DNA of 64,000 bases from Legionella cincinnatiensis (GCF_900452415.1 NZ_UGNX01000001.1:2170001-2234000), one strand, 5' to 3'. Counted from the stretch's first letter, positions 35,095 to 45,241 are shown. Translations and numbers: made by a program. Notes: generated by a model not told the origin, from the letters alone.

Positions 35095-35789
35095 AATTTA
35101 ATCTCCTAAAAATTTTAAGTTGGAAATTTAAGTTACTCTTAGAAATTTCCATGATTTAAATCCTATGAATACGTATGTTTTTAAAGAGATTATGAAAATC
35201 TCTCAGGTCTATGAGTTAAATTAATTTAAGAATCAATTAACATCATTCCTGAAAGTAACTATTTTATTCATAGTTTACTGTATTTTAATTGATCATTATT
35301 AATAAATAATTTTTATTAATGTCGTTTTTTAGACAACCAAGTAGGATATAATTCCATCTAAAGCTAAGCCATATGTGCTCATTAAACGCACCAATCAATC
35401 TATTTAAATCCATTTGGAAAATCTTTATACTGATCGCACCATTAGAAAAACTCTTTAGAATTATCCCAAGAAGGCAGGCATTGAACTTTCTATTTCGCCG
35501 TATAAACTACGACATTTTTTATTTACTTGATTCAAGGAACAGGGAGTTGATAGCGTATTAATACAGCCTTATTCTGATCACGAAAGTAGGAAATCGCTTG
35601 ACATTTACTCAAAACCATCCCTTTCTGGCATACAAACTGAATATGAAGATATTATTGGCAAGTTTACAGTCTAATTTTTATCCAAAATAACTGTAAAAGA
35701 GACGAAACTATTGGTGCTACTCACCATTGAGGTGGACAAGTAAAAGTTTACAACTCAGTTAAACAACTCTCATTAAAATTTCTATATTT
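35095..35789. other. Non-genic stretch
   Basis: About 700 bp. A plus-strand frame 35373-35561 (starting MCSLNAPINLFKSIWKIFIL) is open but unrecognised, has no ribosome site and I do not call it. The region contains the 5' region of the calpain-like gene. Confidence 0.4.
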
Positions 35790-36605
35790 TGTTAGAATTG
35801 GTTCGGACTCTGATACCCAAATAAGAGGGCAATCAGTTGCTATTATTGAACACTATGATGTAGTTCAAAATATCTTACTTAGCCTCCAAACGCATTTGAT
35901 AATTGCGCCATTGGACTCGTTCTTGCTCCAGGCTACACAAAAGCTTTCAATAACTCTTATCCCCGCAATCGTCTTTTTTACTCACTCTTTCAACAAAATG
36001 GCTCATTTTTATTAAATTCCGATATTCCTTACTTGCATATTGAGGCCCTCGATCAGAGTGAACAATTAAACCATGCGGTGGTTTTCGTTGCCAAATAGCC
36101 ATATTCAGTACGTCACATACCAGAGAATTTTACATTCTCGAACCCATGCTTCAACCCACAATCTTTCTTGAAAATAAATCCATAACAACGGCTAAATATA
36201 GCTAACCCTCTTGTGTACAGACATAGGTAATATCTGCAACATAGGCCCTATTTGCTTCAGCTACATGAAATTGTCTATTTAAAATATTTTCATAAACCGT
36301 TGTTTATGTTTGCTATTAGTAATGACTTTATATTTTTTCCAGTAACGAACAAAAACCGCTGCTTCTTTCATTAAACGTTGAGTTCTTCGTCGTGCTATTG
36401 GATGGCCAAATGCATTTAATGCCTTCCTCATAAGGCGACACCCATAACAATAATGATTCGATTCAGCTATCTTTTTTATTCATTCTATCAATTCAATATG
36501 TAGGAGATCTTTAGGTTTATAGTTCTGCCGTTTTTGATAGCTATAATGGCCAATTTACGCCCATTAGCGGGCACAGCCAGATCTTCTTGTGTTGAACAAT
36601 AAACG
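35790..36605 (-). pseudogene. IS3-family OrfB (DDE transposase), decayed
   Basis: Reverse-strand pieces in several frames match OrfB in order: SYQKRQNYKPKDLLHIELIE, KIAESNHYCYGCRLMRKALN, FGHPIARRRTQRLMKEAAVF, AEANRAYVADITYVCTQEG, WQRKPPHGLIVHSDRGPQYA and the end RVQWRNYQMRLEAK. Many stops and frameshifts. The matching OrfA lies beyond the IS110 at 38225-38494, so the IS110 inserted in the IS3. Confidence 0.8.
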
Positions 36606-36635
36606 AGTTTCCTGAGCAATGAATACTCTGCCTTC

Positions 36636-37998
36636 CTAAGAAACTCCTTTTACATAAGGGTTCGGATTTTCCTGTAGAGTGTATCCCAAAGCCGCTTCTT
36701 TTCTTGATAAATTACTAAGTAGCCGTTTTTGATAACGCTCTTCATAATAGTTTGCCCCAGGATCCATATACTTCATGCCATAACGTATCGCATTATAAAA
36801 TAAAGTTGCAATCTTTCTTGCTGTAGCCGTAATCGCTTTTGATTTACCTGTTCGAGCGCTTAATCGTCGATAAAAAGCACCCAGTGCTGTACTGGTTCTT
36901 CCGAATGTCGTAGCAGCTAACCTTAAGACTGCAGCGGCTCGACTCGATGAACGACGGGTTTGGGTCGATAATACTTTTCCGCCTGATATTTTATTGCCTG
37001 GTGATAGACAAAGCCAAGATGTGAAATGCTTGCTGTTTGGCCAACGCGACATATCATTGCCGCATTCAGCGATTAACTTTAGTGCTAATGAGGGTCCAAT
37101 AACATGAATTTGTGTTAAATCAATCCCCAATACTTGATATAGAGCTGCCCTGACATCAAAACTTAAATCGTTAGGTTTGCTTAGTTCGATGTTTTGCTTT
37201 AGGCAATGGCTCTGTTGGTGATTCATTTTTCTTCTGTACAAGATTTAATGTTATTTCTATTCACTTATCACATTCACTGACTTTGTCAGAATAATAATCA
37301 AAGAACTCGACAGCTTGTTTCAAAGTAAATAGGTGCTCTTCTTGATAATTACCCATTAATGCGCTTTCGATCGCTTCTACTGATTCCTTGCAACGGGTAT
37401 CCCTATAGGAAGCTAATTTCCTAGGGTTATATTCACCAGCAATAATGGCTCTAATAATTTTCATTCCAGTTACTCCAGTCACATCTGAAACCACGTGATG
37501 TAATTGTAGGTTCATTTGCATTAAAGCTTTCTGCATATGTTGAATATGAGAAGCTTTAAATTCTAACAAACGCTCGCGCTGTCTTATATAGGCTCGCAAT
37601 ACCGCAATATCTTTACCTGGCCTAAAACTAGCACGCAACAATCCATATTGATGCAACCGCTGAATCCATTGCGCATCATTAACGTCGGTTTTACGTCCAG
37701 GAACATTTTTTGCCTCTCTGGCATTGACTAAAAATACTTCAAAGCCATAACTTTCAAGAATTTCAAAAGCAGGAATCCAATAAATACCTGTTGATTCCAT
37801 AGCAATGCTCGTTATCTTGCACTCTTGAAGCCATTTTGCCATTTCATGAAGTTCAGTTGTAAAACTTTGAAATGTGCGGACTGGTTCTTTTGATAAATTG
37901 TTGCCTACTGCTACAACATGAAATTTGGATCCAATATCAATCCCTGCAGCATTAGCATGGATAATAGGCATGCCAGACTTTTTATTAAATGAGCTCAT
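36636..37998 (-). mobile_element. IS110-family transposase, split by a frameshift
   Basis: N-terminal frame (from 37998): HANAAGIDIGSKFHVVAVG (catalytic Asp), ITSIAMESTGIYWIPAFEIL (Glu), PGRKTDVNDAQWIQRLHQYG (Asp pair), ending at 37261. C-terminal frame (36636-37241): VIGPSLALKLIAECGNDMSR, WPNSKHFTSWLCLSPGNKIS, GGKVLSTQTRRSSSRAAAVL with the conserved serine region. The two are joined by a frameshift near 37210-37261. It is of the IS1111/IS110 group and distinct from the copy at 15475. Confidence 0.88.
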
Positions 37999-38200
37999 TC
38001 TTTTCCTCTCAAATTAAATCAACCAAAGAGCGGGGTAGCAATGAATAATCACCTTCCTAAACGGGGTCACTAGTGTGCCTCCAATGCCGGGTTCGCAGTA
38101 CGCCCTGGACCATGTTTTTTAACGGGGTATAAAACCACCAATAGGCGGACGGTCGCTCTCTTTGGGTGGTAAAATTATATTGAAAAATTCAGAGGAGTTT
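37999..38200 (-). ncRNA. IS110 noncoding end, candidate bridge RNA
   Basis: About 200 bp without ORF upstream of the IS110 transposase, comparatively GC-rich, with GGTCCAGGGCGTACTGCG and GCGACCGTCCGCC patches. By analogy with IS110 elements it may encode the guide RNA. Structure not computed. Confidence 0.35.
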
Positions 38201-38224
38201 CTATTTAACAGAGCAAGATCGTGT

Positions 38225-38494
38225 CTTGCGGTTGTTTTTTAAGATTTCTTTCTTCATCTTTAATTGTTTACTTTCTTCATTTAACTGGGGTATTTCTGCT
38301 TGCTCTCCGCTCAGATTTCCGTTGCCTCTAAATACCCCACTATCAGGTTCTTTGTATTCACTATTTCAGCGGCTAAGAAGAGCCTGATGAACTCCTAAAC
38401 TCTTAGCTGCCTCTGTGCAACCATAGCCTTGATCTAATACCAGACCCACTGCATCAAGTTTAAATTCTTTTGAATACTTCTTTCTTAATACCAT
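38225..38494 (-). pseudogene. IS3-family OrfA, one in-frame stop
   Basis: MVLRKKYSKEFKLDAVGLVL, DQGYGCTEAAKSLGVHQALL, SR then TGA (normally Trp) then NSEYKEPDSGVFRGNGNLSG. This is the HTH_Tnp_1 OrfA of IS3-type elements. Its OrfB is at 35790-36605, separated by the inserted IS110. Confidence 0.82.
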
Positions 38495-38716
38495 TCTTTT
38501 ATCCAGTTAAGTACATTATCTCTTAACTGGAGTGGCAAAAACTATTAGAGCACATCCGAAAAGGATGGGTTCCGTTTACATGAGAAAATTACAAGTTTAG
38601 GATAGCTACCGAATTGATGGAGATATGATTAAAAAACAGCTTTGTTGGGGTAGAGAACCTCTCATCCCGAGTTGGTTTAACCATGACTCGAAACAAGGTG
38701 TTCTCTCTATTTGGGG

Positions 38717-41044
38717 CTAGCTTAGTGTAACCCACATATCCGAATCTACGGCTTCCTCTTCCTCATGCTTCACAACATATTGTTGGTGCGGTGCATGTTG
38801 TGATGCTGAGTTCAGGGTACTGATGCAGTGTGATACATCAGTGTTGTTGAGCCAATGTTCTTGTAAATTGTAGCTCTTCGTACCGATTAATCTATCTCCT
38901 GTATTTTCAATAAGGGTTTTAGAGTAGTTTACCAGGTTGCTAGCTACGTCAATCCCCAGGTCATCTTGAAGCGGTTTGGTTACTTTCTTCGCAAATTCAT
39001 CTTTAGGATAGCATCTTAATAAATCCAGACAATGACATTGTCTCATTATTTTCGCTATGATTGCTTGTTCGGGTTTGTTCGCATCGGGATGAAAGCCGGG
39101 GTTTCCATAATCAAGTACCAAGCGCTTCCAGTAAGCAATTTGCTCTGGTGAAGTAAATAAGTCTTTATAATGCGTTTTTGCATACTGTTCAAAAAGTTCC
39201 GCGCTGTCTTTTCTGTATCCTCCATATACCCCTGGGTTATCTGCAAATCCCAGTTCACTTTTTCTACCAACAACAGAAAATAACATGGCCACTTGCATTC
39301 GTTTGATGTCATTCTTGCTTAAGTTTAGAACCATATCTCTGGTCTTCTTATCGTTGGAATGCATTGCATAGGAATAAAATACTTCTGGAACAATAGCAGC
39401 ACCTCTTAAAGTGTGAGAAAGTCCGTGGTTGGGTCTGTGAAGAATTTTATTATTACCGCAACTTAAAGTCCAATCGCCAAGATTGGGGTCGTTGTTTTTT
39501 TCTAATGGGTCGTATGGTTTTGATAGATGATCTTGATGCAACTTATTAATTACATCAATATTTCTGGGGTTTTCAAAAAAGCTTTGATGCTCTGCAAAAT
39601 ATTCAGTTATTGAACTTTTGAACGTATCTAATCCCCTCATTTCATTCTCAACCTGAGAACAGATATTTTGTAAGGTTTTAGAAAGTACACCAGCACTATC
39701 TAACCCTTTAGCATAAGATAAGGAGATATTATCTATGTTTTGGGCTTTTTGAATTGCCTGATGAAGAATTTCAATAATTCTATTGTGAGCGGCTGTATGT
39801 TCTATGTATCCGTTTTCTAAATTGTCAAGCAATCCATTCATGGATTTTTTTATTTCTTCTGCAAACTGAATTTTATAAGAGCCTTTACCATAGGTATTAT
39901 CTATATTAGCTAAAATTGACCATTTGCTTTTATCTTTTTCAGCTTTGCCCTCAAGATATTGATTTGTAACATCAAGAGCAAATTGTGCGAATTTTTTTAC
40001 CATATCTTTCTCTGCTTTTACTACCAGGTTCTCAGCCTGTTTATAAGTACCACCACTTGGCAAATTTAATATTTGATTTATGTTGGCAGGAGGGGTGACT
40101 GGGCATGCCAAGAAATAGTGTTTTCCATTTTCCTCACGATGATGCAGGTATTTGACTTTACCAGGAGCAATTAAAAATTCACGCTCAGTAGGATAATACG
40201 AAATTTCTCCTATATCCAATCCTTGCATTCCATAAAATACGGTTCGAGTGGGTCCTTTAAAATGCTCCACAGGCTTTTCAAAAGCACTACTGACAAAAGC
40301 TGTGTCTTCATACACTTCTAGTTCTATACCTTTTGACTGGGCGCATTTAATTCTTTCATCTAGAATATCCTTCGGAAGAGTGTTCCCGTCGTACCGGAAG
40401 GTCAATGGAAGTTTATGGTTTTGTCCTTTACTAATTCCTGAGAGTGCTGCTGCGCTATGAAGTATTACCTGACGCATATTTTCCTGAAAGTTTGGATTGC
40501 TTCCTTTGTAAAGATGTTGACCTCTTAATAAACCATTCATGTCTTTATAATAATCTTGGGTGTATATATTTAATCCAGCAAGCTCTCCTTCATGAAGATA
40601 TTGTAATTTGGTTGCTTTCTTTTTTAGCTCCTTGCAACTAATTTTCCCACCCTGAAATGCACTTTTAGTTGTTGCTTCTGTATCAACATAATTAACATAC
40701 TGATTTAGTTGTTCAGGAGACAAATTTATTTGAGCACGTTGCATGTTACCCAGAATTTCATCCAGGTCGAATTTTTTCCCACTTACATTTATAAAATATT
40801 TGCCATTATTTTCTGTAAAGACAATATTGGATTTATTGGTAAGTAAAGTGGAAACAATAACTTCAAATTGCCTGGTATATTTATTTTTGCTTACGGGAGC
40901 TATCACTTGGGGTTTTGCAACAGCGATAATTTCTTCAAGTTGATTAGGCTTGGCATTTTTATCAACTTTTTGAATAAACGATTGAAAAAGCTCACCAGCG
41001 TTTCCTTGTTTAAAAAGGATTGATTTGTCTAGTTTTGTTTTCAT
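38717..41044 (-). CDS. Putative effector with mART and SidE-like PDE domains
   Basis: 775 aa from the ATG at 41044 (MKTKLDKSILF), after GAGGTG. Residues about 150-320 carry an R-S-E ADP-ribosyltransferase pattern: LTFRYDGNTLP (Arg217), TAFVSSAFEKP (Ser252/253), ISYYPTEREFLIAPG (Glu287-x-Glu289). Residues about 535-690 resemble the SidE-family phosphodiesterase: LHRPNHGLSHTLRGA (His540), FSVVGRKSELGF (Glu597), MRQCHCLDLLRCY (His671). The His-Glu-His spacings (57 and 131) are close to those known in SdeA (63 and 130). SidE proteins use mART then PDE to attach phosphoribosyl-ubiquitin to serine without E1/E2. Here the order is mART before PDE, opposite to SidE. The tail KHEEEEAVDSDMWVTLS is an E-block-like export signal. 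Motifs were assigned by eye. Confidence 0.65.
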   Translation of the reverse strand: MKTKLDKSILFKQGNAGELFQSFIQKVDKNAKPNQLEEIIAVAKPQVIAPVSKNKYTRQFEVIVSTLLTNKSNIVFTENNGKYFINVSGKKFDLDEILGNMQRAQINLSPEQLNQYVNYVDTEATTKSAFQGGKISCKELKKKATKLQYLHEGELAGLNIYTQDYYKDMNGLLRGQHLYKGSNPNFQENMRQVILHSAAALSGISKGQNHKLPLTFRYDGNTLPKDILDERIKCAQSKGIELEVYEDTAFVSSAFEKPVEHFKGPTRTVFYGMQGLDIGEISYYPTEREFLIAPGKVKYLHHREENGKHYFLACPVTPPANINQILNLPSGGTYKQAENLVVKAEKDMVKKFAQFALDVTNQYLEGKAEKDKSKWSILANIDNTYGKGSYKIQFAEEIKKSMNGLLDNLENGYIEHTAAHNRIIEILHQAIQKAQNIDNISLSYAKGLDSAGVLSKTLQNICSQVENEMRGLDTFKSSITEYFAEHQSFFENPRNIDVINKLHQDHLSKPYDPLEKNNDPNLGDWTLSCGNNKILHRPNHGLSHTLRGAAIVPEVFYSYAMHSNDKKTRDMVLNLSKNDIKRMQVAMLFSVVGRKSELGFADNPGVYGGYRKDSAELFEQYAKTHYKDLFTSPEQIAYWKRLVLDYGNPGFHPDANKPEQAIIAKIMRQCHCLDLLRCYPKDEFAKKVTKPLQDDLGIDVASNLVNYSKTLIENTGDRLIGTKSYNLQEHWLNNTDVSHCISTLNSASQHAPHQQYVVKHEEEEAVDSDMWVTLS

Positions 41045-41137
41045 GGCACACCTCATTTAAAATTAACCTAAAAGATAAATTAATAATCTTTATGATTTAA
41101 TTTTAACCTTTCGCGGTTATCGAAAAATGAGGTGACA

Positions 41138-41155
41138 TGTCGCTTAAGCGACATT
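41138..41155. promoter_or_regulatory. 18-bp perfect palindrome upstream of the mART/PDE gene
   Basis: ATGTCGCTTAAGCGACAT reads the same on both strands, about 95 bp upstream of the start codon. A likely dimeric regulator site or the end of an mRNA-leader hairpin. Confidence 0.5.
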
Positions 41156-41322
41156 TAGTACACTCCGAGAAACTCCAACACCTGATAGATGGGTAGAATT
41201 TTGGAGTTCTAGTTTTTAAATATTTATTAATAAATTGCCTGATGTAGTGTAATATAGCTTCATTAAGGACAAAGCAGTCATAAGCCCTCTCCTTCATCAC
41301 CTCGTTAAAATCATGCCCATAC

Positions 41323-41620
41323 TTAAGCAAGTAAATAAAAAGCGCCAGTCGTATCACCTATGGAATCAAACATGATGTCATCGGCAATAATTTGATGTTT
41401 TTCATCAACGGCCATATGGACGCCATGTTCTTCCTTTTGACTTGGCATCATGCTTCTCCTGGTGCCATTCCGGTTTTCCATACACCTTAATTCCTGTAGA
41501 ATCAACAATCACTTAAACTCCTGGGGTTAGGGTTTGTTTGAGCGCTCAACTTACGGTCAATACTGCGGTTTGATAGTGTAGAGAAATCAGAAGGAAAAGA
41601 GAGGGCATGCTAGCAAAAAA
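41323..41620 (-). pseudogene. IS5-family transposase remnant
   Basis: Reverse strand: VIVDSTGIKVYGKPEWHQEK, HDAKSK in one frame, then EEHGVHMAVDEKHQIIADDI and DSIGDT in another. This is the catalytic DSTGLKVYG ... RLHMAVDE region of IS5 transposases. Upstream pieces (FPSDFSTLSNRSIDRKL) are also present. Frameshifted and truncated. Confidence 0.78.
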
Positions 41621-41949
41621 TATTACCTATCTCGCTGTAAAATACTCCAATATCATCGTAAATACAGTGGCATAAAATAAGATCCCAAGCTCATCGATAA
41701 AGCGGTATACGCTTGAACCTTTTCCATTGCCGAAATATTTAAAAGACTCGTTAGTATTGATTCAGCAGAGACATAATGCTTTTTCCATCATTAGAAATAT
41801 GCAATAATTTTTTTCTCGTTTAAATTTTGCAGGCAACCGCAGTATTTCCATCAAATCAGTCGGTGACTGATTTACAGCATGAAGGTTTGTAATGAAAAAC
41901 ACCAGTTAACTATATTGGATCACGAAGAAGCAATTTTTTGTGACAAAAC
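41621..41949. other. Intergenic region
   Basis: About 330 bp, probably more IS5 debris; no gene seen. Confidence 0.35.
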
Positions 41950-42669
41950 CTATGAGGGGTTCAACTCATGCTTCTTGGGTTCTATTTTATCAACCACGAT
42001 AAATCTATCCCTCTGATCTTCGCCTTCTATTTGTACGGAGTCATCTTCATTCTCTATTATAAATACCCTGCCTTGTTCATTTGCGGAAAGAAGTGTTGTA
42101 TAAGTAATAAAACTAGATGCAATACCGGATAAGTTTTCTTTCAATGCTATTCTAAAACTATCTGACTGTCCCATCTTGCATGCAAAAACCTCCAAGTAGG
42201 GGAGATTTTTATCTTCTAGTTCCAAATCCTCTTTCAGCAGCTCCAAAAAAACATCAACTTCTAATCCAGCTATTTTATCATCATCAAGATTACCTTGTGC
42301 AACAATGATTAATGTCTCAATATTTTCTAACAATTTTTTAAAATGCATAAGACCATTTTGTTTAGTTAGATTATGAACCACATCACTTGCTTGTCTTTGA
42401 TGGAGACTCTCTTGGATATCGATAACCATTGACTCATCCAGTGAATAAATGAAATGATCATTTTGCTGGTACCGTTTTCTTAATGGTACTCCTACGTCTA
42501 GGTTTCCAGTAATTTCATGATTGTAGTTTTCACTATTTTTTTCTTCTTTTTCAAAATGAGAGTAAAGCTCCAAGATGAGCACTTTGCTTTCTTTAGGAGG
42601 GGGATCCACTTTTTTCTTTTTAAATATTCCTATTTGTGAGCTTTCAGATTTTTCCAACTTTCGTTTCAT
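41950..42669 (-). CDS. Putative effector with nuclear-localisation-like N-terminus
   Basis: 239 aa, family not recognised. The N-terminus MKRKLEKSESSQIGIFKKKK then VDPPPKE contains two basic clusters, like a eukaryotic nuclear signal (KKKKVDPPPK). The middle (about 110-190) reads LIIVAQGNLDDDKIAGLEVD, FLELLKEDLELEDKNLPYLE, VFACKMGQSDSFRIALKENL. This resembles clan CD (C80/CHAT-like) folds, where GHG and (A)C-x-x-G are catalytic; here the His position is Gln (AQG), so it may be inactive. The C-terminal part is acidic then KKHELNPS. Low-confidence functional reading. Confidence 0.5.
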   Translation of the reverse strand: MKRKLEKSESSQIGIFKKKKVDPPPKESKVLILELYSHFEKEEKNSENYNHEITGNLDVGVPLRKRYQQNDHFIYSLDESMVIDIQESLHQRQASDVVHNLTKQNGLMHFKKLLENIETLIIVAQGNLDDDKIAGLEVDVFLELLKEDLELEDKNLPYLEVFACKMGQSDSFRIALKENLSGIASSFITYTTLLSANEQGRVFIIENEDDSVQIEGEDQRDRFIVVDKIEPKKHELNPS

Positions 42670-42882
42670 AAATACATACTCTAATTAAAATCAATATACT
42701 TAATTATAATCTAAATAGAAAAATTGAGCGGTATATATACATTTTGGACGATCTTAAGAGCACCTTATTATGGACGTAGTTATACGTCCTTAAGTGTGTA
42801 AAAATTTTCAACAGGTCTCTTTTTCGTATAACATCAAAGCAAGAATATTAATCGTCAGTCACCGTATTGATGCAACTCGTGT
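42670..42882. other. Short intergenic region
   Basis: About 210 bp, no feature supported. Confidence 0.35.
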
Positions 42883-43848
42883 TTATAAACAGAAATAATT
42901 CAAGGTTAGGCTGGCCACTTCTGCTTCATTTAATTTTTCATTAATCTGATTATTGAGTTGCTCTATAGGGGACGATATTGATTTAAAAAAAGAGCCGCCG
43001 TGACGCCGGTAACTTGCATAAAGCAACTCCCCTTCATTTGCTGTAACTGACTTGATGATTTTGTTACGAATTATTGACCTGCTGGGTAGGTGTGCTTGCT
43101 CTGGTAAAAGGAAAGATAAAATTTCACTTGCCACATCAAAACTAACTATTTCTTGTTTTATAGCAGACATTAACGGTAATAAAGCTCGAGCAAAAGAAGC
43201 TTCACCATTATGGGACAGAAGCAGCCTACCATTTTGCTCAAGAGGTTTTAATGCATTCAATATCGCATCACGTTCAGCGTATGTTTTATTGAGAAATAGT
43301 TCATTATAGCTTAAGTCAATACAGGCAACTGTGGATGGAATTGCCTGTAAAGCCTGCACTAAATCAGTCACCGTTAATAGATGTAGTTTACTATTACTTA
43401 AATTAAGATGAGTGATACCGACTGGTATGGCTGCAAAAGCCTCACCTAATGAAGCACTACTCATATATCCCAAGAAATTATTACTTAAATCAAGATAGGC
43501 AAGACCTATTGGAAGTCCAGCAAAAGCCAAGGCTAACTCTGTACCTGTTTGTTGATAAAGACCATTCCATTGCAAATTAAGATGAGTTATATTGGTTGGG
43601 ATAAAGCTAAAGAACAAGGCTAATTCAGCACCTGCTCTATTGCTTAGAATACTATTCTCGGACAAGTCAAGATAAGTCACGCTATCTTTAATAGCAGCAA
43701 AAGCTGCGGCTAATTCATGATTAGTTCTGTAGGCCAGAGCATTATATCTCAAATCAAGGTGGGTAACCCCTTCAGGGATAGAGTTAAATATAAAAATGAA
43801 TTCTTCGCTCGTTGTATTTGTAAGATGCAATATTTGGTGATAAATCAT
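42883..43848 (-). CDS. Leucine-rich-repeat protein, putative effector
   Basis: 321 aa, start preceded by AGGAAC. Six to seven LRR units of about 32 residues in the N-terminal 200: IPEGVTHLDLRYNALAYRTN, IKDSVTYLDLSENSILSNRA, IPTNITHLNLQWNGLYQQTG, LPIGLAYLDLSNNFLGYMSS, IPVGITHLNLSNSKLHLLTV. Each unit contains LxLxxN and ELAxAFAxIP. The C-terminal 110 residues (IVSFDVASEILSFLLPEQAH) are helical. Legionella species encode many LRR effectors that bind host proteins. It is complete, in contrast to the broken relative at 22753-23310. Confidence 0.8.
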   Translation of the reverse strand: MIYHQILHLTNTTSEEFIFIFNSIPEGVTHLDLRYNALAYRTNHELAAAFAAIKDSVTYLDLSENSILSNRAGAELALFFSFIPTNITHLNLQWNGLYQQTGTELALAFAGLPIGLAYLDLSNNFLGYMSSASLGEAFAAIPVGITHLNLSNSKLHLLTVTDLVQALQAIPSTVACIDLSYNELFLNKTYAERDAILNALKPLEQNGRLLLSHNGEASFARALLPLMSAIKQEIVSFDVASEILSFLLPEQAHLPSRSIIRNKIIKSVTANEGELLYASYRRHGGSFFKSISSPIEQLNNQINEKLNEAEVASLTLNYFCL

Positions 43849-44587
43849 AAGTTCCTATATCGTGTATTAAGTTATTGGATAAAAAATAGGTAAATCAACC
43901 CGTAAAAATACATGTTGATTACAAAAGCCCTATTGAACCAACATACATATAGCTAATTATTGTGTTGTACACTATTTAAGTGTTAATAGTTACGGACATA
44001 AAAAAATTACGAATAATCTGATAGACGGTGAGACGTATAATAACGTTTAGTTGTAAAGAATGTTTGATAAGGGCTTTTATTTAAATACACAGCATTTTCA
44101 CATGAAAAAAATCATAATCATTTTAGTTTGGTTTATTATTTAAATCAAGGCGAAGAATTTTTCAAAATGAAATGAGTCTGGACAAATCTAAAGGAGTCTT
44201 CGTAATCACGAGATGAATATGCTCATGAAGTTAGATAACTTAAAGACTATTGAATTTTAAATGCTCATTATTAATGGGTTGTTTTCATAGTGGACGCTTT
44301 TGAAATAAGCAAATGTAGGGTATAACTCATTCACTGTAACTTTTGATAATGCAAGAGAGCTATGAGAACGAATTTTAGGAGCAAAGAGTCTCGGCAGCAG
44401 CCCCATAGAAGATATTTCTGGTTTTACCCATGAGCGCCAGAGCGCGCTGAGCCCCTGCTGGTGATTTGAAACGCAAAAGGTATTACCCTTTTCTACCTAT
44501 ATCTCTAGCATCCGCTTCAATACCTAGTTCATCCGATAAATAAAGTACAGTAACTCAAAGTTAGGCGATGCACTTTCAAGCTGAAAA
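43849..44587. other. Non-genic stretch with a transposase trace
   Basis: About 740 bp. On the reverse strand near 44390-44490, LLRFKSPAGAQRALALMGKT reads like the C-terminal end of an IS6-type DDE transposase. That is too short for a firm call. Nothing else supported. Confidence 0.35.
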
Positions 44588-44788
44588 ACAATTGTTTAAC
44601 ACTACCTTACTACGCCGGCGATATCTAGAGTTCTTAAATAAGAATTCTAGTCGGGGTTAACTAATAAAGGATTATACAAGAATTTCAATAAAAAAGCTCG
44701 TTGTCATTTTTGCGACATAACAACTCATCAGCCGTTCATTTAAAGATCATAAAATGGAAAATGAAAGCAAAAAATAGTGAGGTGCAAA
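44588..44788 (+). promoter_or_regulatory. Conserved upstream region with palindrome (copy B)
   Basis: Homologous to 25375-25574, including CTAGAGTTCTTA-AAT-AAGAATTCTAG, the AATTTCAATAAAAAAGCTCG tract and GTGAGGTGCAAA at the start codon. Mismatches are scattered, but the palindrome arms are preserved. Confidence 0.6.
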
Positions 44789-44983
44789 ATGAAAACTAAA
44801 GTTGAGAAGCTTATGAAAGCAAATCGATTGGAGAAAGGCGAGTTAATGAAAAAAGCTCAGCGCAATGCATATAAAATAAATATATACAACCATCATGGGC
44901 TCTCAACTAGAGGGGCAACACAGCATTGTGAACGAGCTGAACAATACCTGATTTTTGGTGGAAAATACTTCCTTAGCAATTAA
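44789..44983 (+). pseudogene. Internally deleted paralogue of the 25575 gene
   Basis: 64 codons from the same MKTK start. MKTKVEKLMK is joined directly to ANRLEKGELMKKAQRNAYKI, which in the full-length gene lies about 130 codons later. The joint falls at a short AAAGC repeat, so a slippage or recombination deletion removed the middle. The end (NHHGLSTRGATQHCERAEQY) departs from the paralogue by frameshift. Probably not functional. Confidence 0.65.
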
Positions 44984-45241
44984 CAACTGCCGATCTGTAC
45001 CATCCGCGGCGTAGTCTAGTGCCATCCCTCTTCAACTTCTAAGTTGCTTACCGTGTCAGGATGATTCAGTAAAGCATAATCTCTTGATTATTAATGGTTG
45101 CATAATGCAAATCTTGTTGCTTAAACTCTAGAATTAAATATATTCATTAAGTTGAAAGCTAGATTTGTTTTAAATAAATTTAATATCAACATATAATGCA
45201 ATGTACTATTTGTAACTTAAAACATATAGGGATAAATCGTA
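44984..45241. other. Intergenic region
   Basis: About 260 bp, AT-rich, upstream of the 568-aa gene; no clear promoter boxes. Confidence 0.35.

Noticed and set aside
35373-35561. 62-aa plus-strand ORF after the calpain-like gene
   Set aside because: No ribosome site or family signature; sits in IS-rich debris.
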